From: Gnetum montanum
Taxonomy: Eukaryota; Streptophyta; Gnetopsida; Gnetales; Gnetaceae
Assembly (NCBI GenBank): GCA_015680685.1
Contig: MNCI01014694.1
Span: 154,962-218,961, forward strand
Direction: 5' to 3'
DNA: 64,000 bases
The translations under genes and the position numbers were made by a program. Shown piece after piece: positions 22,600-33,651 of this stretch. Under the pieces are notes generated by a model. The model searched no databases, was not told where the DNA came from, and worked only from the letters and a program-made list of their open reading frames with translations. Each line of letters begins with the position of its first letter. Positions within the stretch are counted from its first letter, which is position 1.

Positions 22600-23520
22600 A
22601 ACCATTGGAGCTCCTCACAAGCACTTAGATAATATGGATGGAATGGAGAAAATTCATCACAAACTCTTCCATAAAAATGAAGGAATGAATTGGAGAAAGT
22701 TAGAAATCCTTGATGATTTCAAGTAGGATCCCATTAAACTTAAGGCTACACTAGCAACATTAGAATATGCTTTTCTTAATAATGGCAAGTTGGTAATAAA
22801 ATGTCAATTTTTTCCAAGACCAAAAGTAGAAGTTGCTGAATGTATTAAATAAATGGGAAATAGTCTTTGAATGGTCATATCATGAGCTAATAGGGAAATA
22901 TCTATAGATATGCTAGTATTAGATCTACACATACCCATCTATTAAACCAAAGAGGTAGCTACATAGGTGATTGAATCCTAAGCCTAAGCAAGTTGTTAAG
23001 GATGAAGTCGAATAACTTTTTAAAATAAGTTTCATCTCTTCTATAGTAGAAAATGAGTGGGTGAGCCCACTTGTGATCATGCTAAAGAAAGAAGGAAAAT
23101 GGAGGATTTGGATAGACTTCAGGTTTTTGAATATGACAACATTTAAGGATCATTTTCCATTGCCATTTATGGACCAAATGCTGGATAAAATTGCTAGGTA
23201 GAACTACTACAATTTTTTGGATGGTTATAGTGGTTATAACCAAATTTAGATAGCCTTATAAGACTAGGTTAAGACAACTTTCATAATTCCCTAGGAGACT
23301 TTCGCATATAAGAAGATGTCCTTTGGCCTATGCAATGCACCTACAATTTCTTAATGCTTGATACTCAATCTTTTTTAGTAGTAAATTAGTAGTGATGTGG
23401 AAGTCTTTATGAATGACTTTTCCACCTATGGTACCAACTTTAAATAAGCCTTGGACCACCTAAAGTAAGTGCTAAAATGTGTGAGTTGGAAAACTTATGG
23501 TTCAATTGGTAGAAGAGCCA
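22600..23520 (+). pseudogene. Reverse transcriptase of element F
   Basis: In order: N-terminal linker (VLLLNNGKLVIKC-like, about 22770), PLVIMLKKEGKWRIWIDFRFLN, FKDHFPLPFMDQMLD, NFLDGYSGYNQI, KKMSFGLCNAP, and the catalytic box VEVFMNDFSTYG (about 23398-23430). E and A have FLDD and FMDD at this place; the first Asp is Asn here, which would abolish catalysis. Numerous stops are present. Confidence 0.82.
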
Positions 23521-24240
23521 CTTGATGATCCAAGAAGGCATTATCTTAGGGTATTGCATTTCAAGAAAAGGGATTGAGGTGAACCTAGAAAAAGTATGGG
23601 TAATCCAAGGAATTACCAGACAATCGCAAATTATGAAAGATATGAGGTCATTCCTTGGACATACTAGTTACTATAGGTGGTTCATCAAGAATTTCTCCAA
23701 AATTGTAAAACTATTGGTGAAGCTTACAAAGAAGGATTTACCTTTTGATTGGACCAAGGAATGCAAATAAGAATTCTAGTAATTAAAGCAAAAGCTTGTA
23801 GAAAATCCCATTGCACATGCTCTAGATTAGTCTAAACCATTTCACATAACGACAGATGCATCCAAGTACACATTAGGAGTAGTTTTTACACAATTGGATG
23901 ATCAGAAATGTCCATATTACATCCATTTTACAAGAAAAAGCATTGTAGGTGCATAATTGAAGTACACCACCATTGAGAACGAGCTCATGGTAGTAGTGTA
24001 TGCCTTAGAAAAATTTAGGCACTATGTGCTTGGATAGCAAATATTTGTGTAGATTGAAGACAATGCCATTCATTTCCTAATGAATAAGTTGATAGTGAGC
24101 CCCCATGTCGTACGATGGCTAGTGATTTTACAAAAATTTAATCTTACAATGGTGGATAGGAAGGGAAGAAAGAATGTGATTTCCAATCACTTGTCTTAGT
24201 TGCGATGGGATAGCAAAGAGGATGAATAGCTTCTATCTAA
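23521..24240 (+). pseudogene. RNase H region of element F
   Basis: Begins in the RT connection (an open piece at 23522-23770 in a shifted frame). The RNase H then shows PFHITTDASKYTLGVVFTQ-like sequence (catalytic Asp in DAS kept), YTTIENELMVVVYALEKFRHYVLG, AIHFLMNKLIVSPHVVRWLV and a terminal VISNHLS motif. Stops interrupt it. Confidence 0.78.
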
Positions 24241-25600
24241 TTAATTTCTAGATGAAGTACTCTTTGCTAAATCCATTGATGTTTAAGAGCTTAGGAGTAC
24301 CAATTTGTATGATCAATTTCTCTCCTATCTTCTCACATAGGAGATTCATGCCGAATGGGATAGTAAGAAGAAATAGTAGTTTATTCACCAAGTTAAGCAC
24401 TATATGGACATCCAAGGAAATCTTTACAATGTTTATGCCAATGGCCTAGTGAGAGGGTGTGTACTTGATGCCGATCAATTGCACATCCATCAAGATGAAG
24501 ATCCTTGTGAGGGCCACTATGTAGGAAGAAGGATGGCTATGAAGATTCTCATGTTAGGATATTTCTAGGTGATGATCTTTAGGAATGCTCACCATTTCTC
24601 CTATTAATGTGAGTGCAATTTAAGGGATGAAGGAATAACCATACAAATGAAAGGATCCAAACAATGGATCCAACCACTAGAGCCCTTTCATCTTTGGGGC
24701 ATTGACTTCATGGGACCCATCACTCTGAGTCAAATGGAAAGGCTTACATCATTGTTGTTATTAAATACTACACCAAGTGAGTTGAAGCTACAATAGTATT
24801 AGATTGTATATCCACCATTGTAGCTTAGTTTGTATAACAACTAGTGGTAAATAGTTTTGGTATACCTAGAACACTCATTTTTGATAATGAAACCCACTTC
24901 ATGGAATCTAGTTTTTAGAAACTAATGCAATGCTTGGAAGTGCAATATAAACTCACAACTCCCTATCACTCCTAAGATAATGGTTAAGCTAAAGTTACCA
25001 ATAGGGAGATCACTAGGATACTAATAAGAATAATTAGTAGATATAGGAAGAACTAAAGTACTAGATTCAATGATTCTCTTCGGGCATATCATTCAACTTG
25101 GAAGCTTCCTATAGGCTACTCTCCCTATAAGTTAATGTACAAAAAGTTATCAAAACTTTCAATCTAAGACAAACTCTATACACTCATAACAACCTATTAG
25201 CTTGACCTTAACATCAATATAGCACAAAAAGAATGACTAATGACACTTAACATGCTAGATCAAAACTGACAAGTAGCTCTAATGATGAATGAAGTACAAA
25301 AGATACATTCTAAACAGGGACATGATTAATAGATAAGAAGAGTTAAATTTCAACCTAGTGATAAGGTTCTTTACTAGAATCTCATGCATGTGCCACAACA
25401 CACTAAGTTTCAAATGTTACGGGAAGGACCTTATATCATATATGAAAATTTTCCTTTTAGAGCCATGATTATCTATCACTTGTTGAGCCCTCACAAATGT
25501 TTATTGGTCAACATATAAGAAGTTAAGTCATTCTTAGAACCCAAAATAACCAAAAAAACTAACATATCTGCACTGGTATAGGCTTACTCTATTTTTTGGA
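24241..25600 (+). pseudogene. Integrase of element F
   Basis: Zinc-binding region (HIHQDEDPCEGHYVGRRMAMKIL, CECNLRDEG), core ([10 protein letters not shown] with the first catalytic Asp; TLIFDNETHF with the second; DNG*AKV at the third, Glu replaced by Lys), a stretch RITRILIRIISRYRK, STWKLPIGYSPYKLMY, and the C-terminal VKFQPSDKVLY and MLREGPYIIY motifs. It ends near 25600 before a T-rich spacer. It is closely collinear with the integrase of E and inactive through stops. Confidence 0.82.
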
Positions 25601-28568
25601 TCTCCTCCTCTCAACATAGTCATGGAAGAGATGGCCATCCAAAATTGAAACCTTGATGAAGATTTTCCTAAATTTTCACTATTTTTGTACTATTCTTTAT
25701 ATGTTTTCCTTTTTATGCATATTTTCTTTATTATTTTTTATAATTTTATTTTTCTTTTTCTTTGTTTTTTCTTTTTGCTTTTATGAATTTCCTATAGTTT
25801 ATTGGAAAACTTAGATTTTGTTATTGCTACTATGAACCAAGAAAGTTATCAAAGAAAGCTATTAACTTGATGATTCATTAACCAAAAGATCAATTTTTGT
25901 CTTTAGATTATGTTCACTACTAATAATCTATTAATTTTCTAATGGTATTAGGTAGTGAGTTCACAAGATCCACCCATTCCATTTGTTCAATGAGAAATCA
26001 ATATCTTGAGAACATAAGGTTTTTTCATATTGAAACTTAAAAAATTAATTAATGATCTTGAGACCCATTAAACTTGGAAAGGGACTAAGTAAAAATGAAA
26101 AAGGATTTGACCTTAAGGAGATTTGATATGATTTCTCTTAACATCATTCTTAGGATCCTAGGATACTTCATTGATATATCATCACTCCTATTGTTGATCC
26201 TAAAAGGAAGCACATCTTTCCATGTGTGATTTTTGTGAAAAAAGAAAAGAACAAAAAAACACAAGAATTCAAAGTACACCCCTTAGACTCAATAATGGGC
26301 TAAAATAGTAGTTATGGTGTTGGAAAGACATGTTATCCATGCCTAAAGGCATCCCTCTAACTAAGGTCCTCTTTCCTTCATTCTTCTCTTAGAGTGATGG
26401 TTGTCCTTTGGGGTTGTCCTAGACTTTCAATCAATGTAGAGAGGGCACATGTCAATGTAAGATTACTAAAAGATGAATGGAGTTGGTCTTAGCTTAGAAT
26501 GGATCAGGAAGATTATCTTAATTACCATCTAATGAGCGGTGAGGCACCCCTATGTCCAACCATATGAATCACAAGCGTTCATGCATGATTCGATCAAATT
26601 TTGTGGGGTACTAGTTGTGGCATCTAAATCATTATGTCTTGATCATAGTTCACTATCTTCCCACTTGGACTAGTGGTAGCTTTATCATGAATGGTTTAGT
26701 CCAAAGTAAGGCATATGATAATTGATGTTGTTTTGGCCTTATGCTACTCCTAATGATAATGAAGAAATTAATTATTTAAGCTAATGAACAATGGAAAATA
26801 AAGTCTAAACTAGCCTACGTGTGATGAGTGTTTGTTTCTAGCTTGCCATACATGTCTTGAACCCATGTATCCACTATTGGGATTACCAAGTGCTATGCTA
26901 CTAGGTGAACCAAGTAATAACGTTATGGGGGTTACCAAGTGAATATGTGTTTATGCTCAAAACTAGTTGTGCTCATTCCAAAAATTCATTAATATGCATG
27001 GAAATGTAAATATTAACTAAGTACATAAAAAGTAAATTGCATGGAAAGTAAATCTAATCTAAGTTAAAATGCTGCAATGAATAAGAATCAATCTCGATCT
27101 TATTGTCGTTCATGGATATGTCCAAGTACATTACCACTTGAATAAGACACCATACAACTAACTTAGATCTACACTGCGGGCACTCATTGACTATTCTCTA
27201 AGACTACAAAATAAAACTGCAAGAGGTTGACTACTCTATTGACTAATTGACTTCCAAACTGTGTGACCAAGTGTTATATTTATAGAACGACACACATCCC
27301 ACGATATTAGATAACTGATAACATAGCATGTGATTTGATATTGGATATGCAATATTGCGGCTTTGATATTGGAGCTCCAATATCATAGTTAATAAAAACT
27401 TGACCTTTTGTCAAACATATGTGATATAGCATCAACAATATCACAGATGTGATGTAGCATCAGCAATATCCTAGCCAACTGATGATTCATCACCATCTCC
27501 ACCAAGAACCTCAAGTGCCTCAAATGTTGATTCTCTCTTCTACATCATCTCTCTCTTCTATTCATTCATCTCATGATACATCACCTTACTATCTTGTGTC
27601 ATAAGAGATTGTTTAGTTATGTTTTAGCCCACATAACCCTTAGACAATTACATTCATTGGTATGAAATTAACTTTACCTAACCATTCATCATCCTTGGGG
27701 CCCATCGATTCTCTGTGATAAAGGTATGTAAGGATACAAGAGGAATTTTCCTACCTTGGGGAGGATCCACTTGCATTTCTTTGGTTTGCCTTAAAATAAA
27801 TTTCCTACCATGGTTCATTGGCTTGATCCATCATCTTGATAGTAGTAAAAATATATAGTTTTACTTTATTTATCATCATAACTTTATCCAAATCCACTCA
27901 AATTTCTTATCCTAAGCTAAACCTATAATTTTCTATGTTGGTGTCACTCTTCTCCATCTTTCTAGCTTCCATTGGGCTCTTCTTTCACTCTAAAACTCAT
28001 CCAAAATTTCTCCATTTACTTATGTAAAAATTTCTAAGAACAGTTGTGTCAAGGTAGTGGGATGAGTCCATGTAGCCCTGTTGATGTAGTATAAAAGGTT
28101 TATATATCCATGTGATACCTAGCTTATTTGTCATCATTTTCCCATAGAGATAGAGGAGGTTTTGTAGTTTTCTAGAGCCTAAGAACCTTTTGAGTCTCCT
28201 CACTCACAAATCGTTAACTCATTTTTACTTGTTCTTCAATTTTCACACTACCAAAGGTAAGCTTTATGTCATGGGGGACACAAGCCTTTTATTTTTTTCC
28301 AGAATTTTTTTTGAAATTTTTCTAACTCCCCATGGTTAACCCATTAAATTAATCACTATAAAGGGTTAAGACTAATAAAAAATGACAATAGCTAAAGAAT
28401 AAAATAATATTAAAATAATACACCTAACCAAGATCATAAAAAGTTACTTAAACAATCAGTTCTTAACACTCAATATCTAAACAAAACTTGATCTAATAAA
28501 AAAAGATATCCAAATAACTAAAGGTGATGAACTAAAAAGCTAATTATGGGTTATGTGTATGATCAAAA
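25601..28568 (+). other. Post-pol spacer of element F, split by a solo LTR
   Basis: Without the solo LTR this is about 2 kb, like the spacer of A and E but on the other strand. It keeps the T-rich start (25680-25800), the conserved block near 26300-26385 (TTGGAAAGACATGTTATCC) and the purine block CCTTGGGGAGGATCCAC (about 27752-27770). ORF2 begins where A and E run directly into the polypurine tract. Confidence 0.6.
26530..27492 (-). repeat. Solo LTR, minus orientation, in the spacer of element F
   Basis: 963 bp from TAATGAGCGG (first G changed to A) to GATTCATCA on the plus strand. It is flanked by a perfect 5-bp target duplication CCATC (26525-26529 and 27493-27497). No internal sequence remains, so LTR-LTR recombination removed it. 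It belongs to the ACTAGTTGTGG subfamily of element 1. Confidence 0.9.
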
Positions 28569-30462
28569 ATGGCACCAAAACAAGGATCATAAGTATTTCC
28601 TTCACAACCCAAGAAAAAGCAACCCTAAGGAGGAAGAGGCTAACAATAGTAATAATCACAACCTCAAGAGCAAGTAGCCAAGGTCATCCATGTTCAGACC
28701 TCTTTGGAAGCAATTTGAAGTGGAATTTATCAACTAGATTCCCACTATAGAAACAAGCCAATCCAGGTAGGACGAGGCTCCTAGGCTAAGGCCTAGCCTT
28801 GATATCACCTTCATGGAGGCTTTTTTAGAATGCATTAGGACTAAGGAGATCCAAAATTCTATCCTCCAACAATTTAGACACAACTCTAGGGGAACCAGGC
28901 ATCCAAAAGGTTTAATTCATGTGCTAAGGAAACCATAGTATCCATTTCTAAACAAACATTCCCCAGGATTTCAAAAAATGCTGCAACATTTTTTGTCATG
29001 TTGGAGGTAGATGAGGGGCTAACAAGCTTTGTGATCCAAAATGAGGACCAAGAGATAGTGAAGGAGGTGGTGGCTTATGGGGTAGCAGAGGCCCTTAATG
29101 CTCCTATAGTGTTTGTACTAGACATTATTACAACGATAGACATCCATGCATTTGCAGGAGCAAGAAGTGATCATATGAGTGTTGCCCAACATAAGGAGGT
29201 GTTGGAAAGAGTGATTAGAGCTGGGAAACTACATCTAGAGATTTTTGATCTTACAAATAAAATCATCACAAACTAGTTGTAGTTACTTGAAACAAGGAGC
29301 AAACTACTAGGTTCCAATGCACAACGTGAGGAGGCCACTGCAATTAATCAATGGTTGGCTATTGAAGTTTTTGAGTTAAGTGCTCATCTCTCTAACCCTG
29401 CCATTCTTAGGCCAAAGCTTACTTAGCATGAAGCTTTTCAACAACTTCAACAAAAATATCAGGAAGCTAAGAATGCAAAGGAAATGATGATTTTTAATGC
29501 ATTAGTGTTGAAGGCCATGACTAACAACAATGAAAAGGATCTATTGCTAGTTTGCAAAAAGAACTTAGTTCTTACCAAGGATAATCATTGCCTGCAGAAT
29601 ATTGAGCAGCATAAGGACCAATTGGTCAAGTCTATACACTAGCAATAGGAGCAACTTGCCAAGGTGAACTTGGACTTGAGGACGTTGGTAGTAGAAAACT
29701 ATAATCTCTCAATGAAAGAAGTTCATTCTCTTTTCCTAAAGATAGTAATTGAGATAGATACCTAGAAGAATGAGGCCCTAAAATTCAAACAATTAAAGAA
29801 TCATTATAGGAACTAGGTTGGGCTACTCAAGAAGGTCAATGATAATGAAATCAAATTGACAAAGGTGAAGATGAACAAGGTCCTTTAGCAACTTTAGTAG
29901 AGAGGCAATGCATGGTAGCCCATCTTTGATGGACTGAATACATGTAATAAGGTAAAAATACATTTGAAAGAGTTGCAAATTGAGGAGATGATAGAGTATG
30001 TGAAGCTTGCCAATCTCTATTATAAAAACTTGGCAATGTTGATAGTGAGGAGGCTAGGATCAAAATTAGAGAGCAAGTTGTTAGTTTCTCCCTCCTTTTT
30101 GAGGTAGAATTCAAGCTCCATTAATAGATGAAAGAAAAGTTGGAGTTAGCTAATGTAGAGCTTGAAGTTCTTAGAAGTAGATTCATTGACCAACAATCTA
30201 TTATTGAGAACTTGGCAAGGAGGATGAATGACTACTAGGAGCTGTAGAACCTTGTAAAACCTTTTGACATTGAATACAAAACATTCACAACCTAATTCAT
30301 CAATGCAAAGGAGATGTTTTCTTTAATGCCATGCCTGTGGAATATCCTTGCACTGGCCCATATCAAGTAAGATACCTAGACTATGTACGATCCATGGAGC
30401 AAATAGGAGAAGATGAAAGCACTTTTGGATAGTTTTAAACTTCTAGTGGCAACAATAGGATA
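28569..30462 (+). pseudogene. ORF2 of element F (homologue of element 1 ORF2, internal domain missing)
   Basis: ATG at 28569 gives MAPKQG, the same start as ORF2 of element 1. The best preserved part is 28998-29276. NAATFFVMLEVDEG and VVAYGVAEALNAPIV align with NAASFQVQLETGKG and VIADRIKESFNIPIM of element 1. After it come about 390 codons of coiled-coil-like sequence rich in K, E, L and Q, ending ...DPWSK*EKMKALL near 30430. Between the basic N-terminus and the aligned block F has about 430 bases against about 1360 in element 1, and the plant-transposon-protein-like domain is not found. Either F deleted it or element 1 gained it. Stops are common; no enzyme motif is visible. Confidence 0.68.
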
Positions 30463-30768
30463 ACCTCAACCACCAATAGCACTGAGAAGAGATGAAGAAC
30501 CATTTGAACTACATGAGCCTCCACCTCTAGGCATAGCTTGAGAATTCATCACATCTCCATCCATTAAATAGATGCCTACTAAAAGTTTATCGAAGTATTC
30601 AATTTTGTTGTAAAGGGGCCTCATGTTTATAAAAATTGTACAACTTGACACTCAAAGTTATTTAGAGTTAGTCAGTTAGTCCATTTGTTAATAAATTATG
30701 TACTTCCCCAAATTTTGTAATAAACTCAATTCCAATTTTGTTCTCTTGATGATGAGTTTTTAGTAAGT

Positions 30769-30778
30769 CATAGAGGTA
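30769..30778 (+). promoter_or_regulatory. Polypurine tract of element F
   Basis: CATAGAGGTA immediately before TGATGAACT, in the same position as CATGGGGGTA of element 1, A and E, with two changes. Confidence 0.65.
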
Positions 30779-31590
30779 TGATGAACTATCAATAGTATAG
30801 GCTACATTGATGCATTCTTATTGACATAGCCTCATTGACATATTCCCATTGACACATGTTAGGATGTGTTAATGAAAGTATGTTGAATTAATGCAGTTGT
30901 CGCCTATATAAATGCATATACCCTTCACATTTATGGCACTTTTCGATCTTACTCTTAGTGAAATTCTTGTAGTTTATTTCTTCGAGAGTTAGAATATTTT
31001 TCCTATGAGTGCAGTTAGTGTGAATTTATGAGATTATAGGGTATTTTATTTGAGTACACATGTACGTAGATACATTGGCATGAACAACAATAAAATCTAG
31101 ATTTCCTACATCCATTGTAGTCTTAGACTAATTTGATCTCATTTTTTAGTGCTTTACTTTATATGCAATTTACATTTATAATATTTAGCAATTAATGCAG
31201 TTACCTATAACCACGTAAGTACAACCACTTTCAGCATAACGTATTAATGCTTGGTAATACTCAGTATGACTAGTAGCATACACTTTGTAACCCAACAACA
31301 TAATATAAGTTCAGAATGTATATAGTAAGTGGGAATGAATAGTCAATGTTAGGATAGTTAATTAAAAAGGTACTTAATTAGTTAATTAATGCCATTATTA
31401 AAATTTCATTTAGTCATCTAGAAATTAAGGAAAAAATAATAAAAAAATATAAGAATGAATATCTTATGCCTTAATTACACTTGACCATACACATATTCTA
31501 ACACAAGTGTGGATTAGGAAGACCAAAACTTATAACTACACAATTCATTATTTAGAAATATTGACAACTTAGGTAACTAAGTCCAATAGA
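30779..31590 (+). repeat. 3' LTR of element F, truncated
   Basis: Aligns with 18364 to about 19130 of the 5' LTR, including the ATGCATT-type U3 repeats and the TATA region. The last 73 or so bases are missing; sequence after about 31590 is SINE-like. Confidence 0.8.
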
Positions 31591-31695
31591 TACCTTAGAG
31601 GAATTATAGAGGACTATAATGATGCTTCAAATGTGATTTGAACTAGTAACCCCTTGTCTTATAAGACAATGAACTAATTAGTTGACCAAACTTTC
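31590..31695 (-). mobile_element. tRNA-like SINE head, second family
   Basis: The minus strand reads TTTGGTCAACTAATTAGTTC (A-box-like), TTGTCTTATAAGACAA (anticodon-arm-like stem), and GGTTACTAGTTCAAATC (B box). The spacing is tRNA-like but there is no closing acceptor stem, so it is not a functional tRNA gene. The body beyond the B box is short and the ends are uncertain. It differs from the SINE next to it. Confidence 0.45.
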
Positions 31696-31714
31696 ATTAG
31701 CCCAAGCATTATTC

Positions 31715-31857
31715 TTGGTGGGTGTTGGAACCAAAAATAATTAAAACATAGGTACAACCTAAGATTTATAGAAGTTTATAACTCAATGCTATGGAGTAGA
31801 ATCAAACCTATGACTTGGGATTACCAAGCTAAGATTCGTACCACTAGGCTAATAGCT
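31715..31857 (-). mobile_element. tRNA-derived SINE, copy 2 (same family as 17521-17692)
   Basis: The minus strand starts GAGCTATTAGCCTAGTGGTA (A box), continues with GTCATAGGTTTGATTCT (B box), GAGTTATAAACTTCTA and GTACCTATGTTTTAATTA, collinear with copy 1. Possible flanking repeats are CATTATTC (about 31707-31714) and CATTGTTC (31858-31865). Confidence 0.68.
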
Positions 31858-31865
31858 CATTGTTC

Positions 31866-32588
31866 CAAGCACCATACTTAGTGCATCATTTTAGTCCACA
31901 AGTAGTCACACTCTTTCAATTTTTTTATGTGAATCTAGTGTTAGTCCATGCCTACTTGTAGGATAATCTAAAGTGATTTTATGACATATTTAATTAAGTG
32001 AAACATACCTAGATATATTTCATGGTCGATAATTATAATTGAGATCATTGCATCATATTACTTGGCATAGATTTACTTTCCAATATCATTTACATTTCAC
32101 ATGTCACTTATATTTCTAATGTATGTTAGTAACTTGATAGAAAAAGTACAACTAGTTTCAAACATAACATATAATCATGTAGTAACCTAGTAGTAACATT
32201 GCTTGGTTTGCCCAGTAGTAAGTTGTTAATTCTAATGGTGATTATATTAACCCAATACATGTATGACAAGCAAAGACTAATTGCTTATTTCTGTTAGGCT
32301 TGCTTAACATTTATTCTCATTATTTTTTAGTTTGTAGATTTAATATTCAATTTATCATGTTTTACTTTAGAATCACTATGATTGAACAAAATCATGCTAT
32401 CATATACCTCATTATGAGTTAAACCATTTGCTTTAAGCACTAATAGCTCCAATAGGAAAATAACAATCAACTATCTTAATAGTCATGATCTAGAGGTTAT
32501 ATTGTTCCATATACGAATTATGATCATGTCACACACAATGCTTGTGTGATTTTTATGGTTAGGCATTGAGAAAACTTGTTGTTTATCA
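31866..32588 (+). repeat. 5' LTR of element D, strongly decayed
   Basis: It keeps blocks typical of the plus-oriented LTRs here: GTAACCTAGTAGTAAC and GCCCAGTAGTAAG (about 32180-32225), GTGTGATTTTTATGGTTAGG (about 32546) and the end TTTATCA, followed by a PBS. The left end is not defined because the SINEs abut it. Confidence 0.6.
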
Positions 32589-32589
32589 A

Positions 32590-32607
32590 TGATGTTGTTG
32601 TTGGGGA
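32590..32607 (+). promoter_or_regulatory. Primer-binding site of element D (tRNA-Asp, decayed)
   Basis: TGATGTTGTTGTTGGGGA. It differs from the tRNA-Asp complement at six of 18 positions, five C-to-T and one G-to-A. Position and pattern support a mutated PBS. Confidence 0.65.
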
Positions 32608-32667
32608 TGGTATCAATATTTTAGATAGTTGATATTATAAGTGTTCATTGTATTAAGATTAATGATC

Positions 32668-32883
32668 CATCATTTAAAAAACCTAATAGGTTTAAAAATA
32701 TACACATAGTGCTTAATCAATTAAATATGACTTCTACACACAAAGTTAATTCTCCACCTACTAATTATAGTAATAAAAACCATGACATATTTGTCTTTAA
32801 GAAACTTGAAATGGGCTAATGAAAATAATAATTTCCTATGCTCTTATTGATCCTTATTACTTTAATTTTACTTTCACTATATT
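32668..32883 (+). repeat. 216-bp direct repeat, copy 1 (leader and gag start of element D)
   Basis: Runs from CATCATTTAAAA to CACTATATTA and contains an ATG at 32727 (MTSTHKVNSPPTNYSNKNH). Nearly the same sequence recurs at 34224-34440. The difference is small, about 15 positions by eye. Confidence 0.8.
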
Positions 32884-32923
32884 ATTTTAATTTTACTTTA
32901 ATTTTGCTATGGTGTTTTGTGAT

Positions 32924-32969
32924 TCTTTGTTGACATCTCTTGGGCCACTCCTCCAGATGTCAACAAAGA
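32924..32969. repeat. 15-bp perfect hairpin near the left edge of the insert
   Basis: TCTTTGTTGACATCT at 32924-32938 is repeated inverted as AGATGTCAACAAAGA at 32955-32969, with a 16-base loop (CTTGGGCCACTCCTCC). Confidence 0.75.
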
Positions 32970-33396
32970 GGGGCCATTGAAACACCACCAATTTTGAGTT
33001 TCAACATTGCAATTCAAAACTTGGCAAATTATTCTAAGTGTTGTGCTATGCTCCAGAGCATAGCTAGTGTAGCATTGTAGAAAAGTCTTCAACAACCTCG
33101 AAAAGCCTCTAGAGCTCAACATCAACCTTGACCTCATCTTCAACACTCCTCTAGCAAGAAGGATCAACAATTTGCATTTCTTCTACACTCCCCATTTGTC
33201 CCAAATTGTACCTATGTTCTAGAGCATAGTGAGCATAGCAACCAAAGTTAGAAAATTTTTTGATCACCTCTAGACTTAGAAAAGTTTTTGAATTTTTCTT
33301 GTAGTCCCACCTACCGCACTACCACATGGTACTTGATCCACATTTTTTGCTAACCCTAGCACTATAAATACCCCTAGACCCCCAACATTTTAATGG

Positions 33397-33651
33397 TTGG
33401 CATCCCTTGAATATTGGCATTCTCTGATGGTTGGCATTCCTCGACTATTGGAATTCCTCGATGGTTGGCATTCCCTAACTATTGACATTTCCCGACTATT
33501 GACATTCCTCGATTGTTGGCCTTCCCTGACTATTGGCATTCCCTGATGGTTGGCATTCCTAATAGTTGGCATTCCTTGACTGTTGGCATTCCCAAGTGGT
33601 TGGCATTCCTTGGATGTGAGCATTTTTAAGCACTTGGCATTTTGACATCTT
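33397..33651. repeat. 17-bp minisatellite, about 15 copies
   Basis: The unit is close to TTGGCATTCCCTGATGG, with variants ending CGACTA or CTGACTG. The period is 17 almost throughout (one copy of 16). Because 51 bases are 17 codons, the minus-strand ORF over it shows a 17-residue repeat, which is a by-product and not evidence of a protein. Confidence 0.88.

Larger units (their letters stand above)
18364..31590 (+). mobile_element. Element F: Athila-type retrotransposon with gag, pol and ORF2, plus strand
   Basis: 5' LTR (18364-19202), PBS, gag, PR, RT, RH, INT, spacer with a nested solo LTR, ORF2, polypurine tract, and a 3' LTR (30779-31590) cut short by SINE-like sequence. It is the only copy here with both pol and ORF2, so it shows the full plan of that subfamily. 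The coding parts are more decayed than those of E: dozens of stops and several frame changes. The truncated 3' LTR prevents a target-duplication test. Confidence 0.85.

Noticed and set aside
26530-31590. Solo LTR at 26530 and the 3' LTR of F as ends of one element
   Set aside because: They are in opposite orientation and from different subfamilies, and the solo LTR has its own perfect TSD CCATC.
31635-31690. Possible functional tRNA gene on the minus strand
   Set aside because: Box A and B are present but no acceptor stem closes the cloverleaf, and a SINE-like body follows.
33397-33651. Possible CRISPR-like array
   Set aside because: Units are contiguous with no spacers, and the context is a plant retrotransposon cluster. 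It is a minisatellite.
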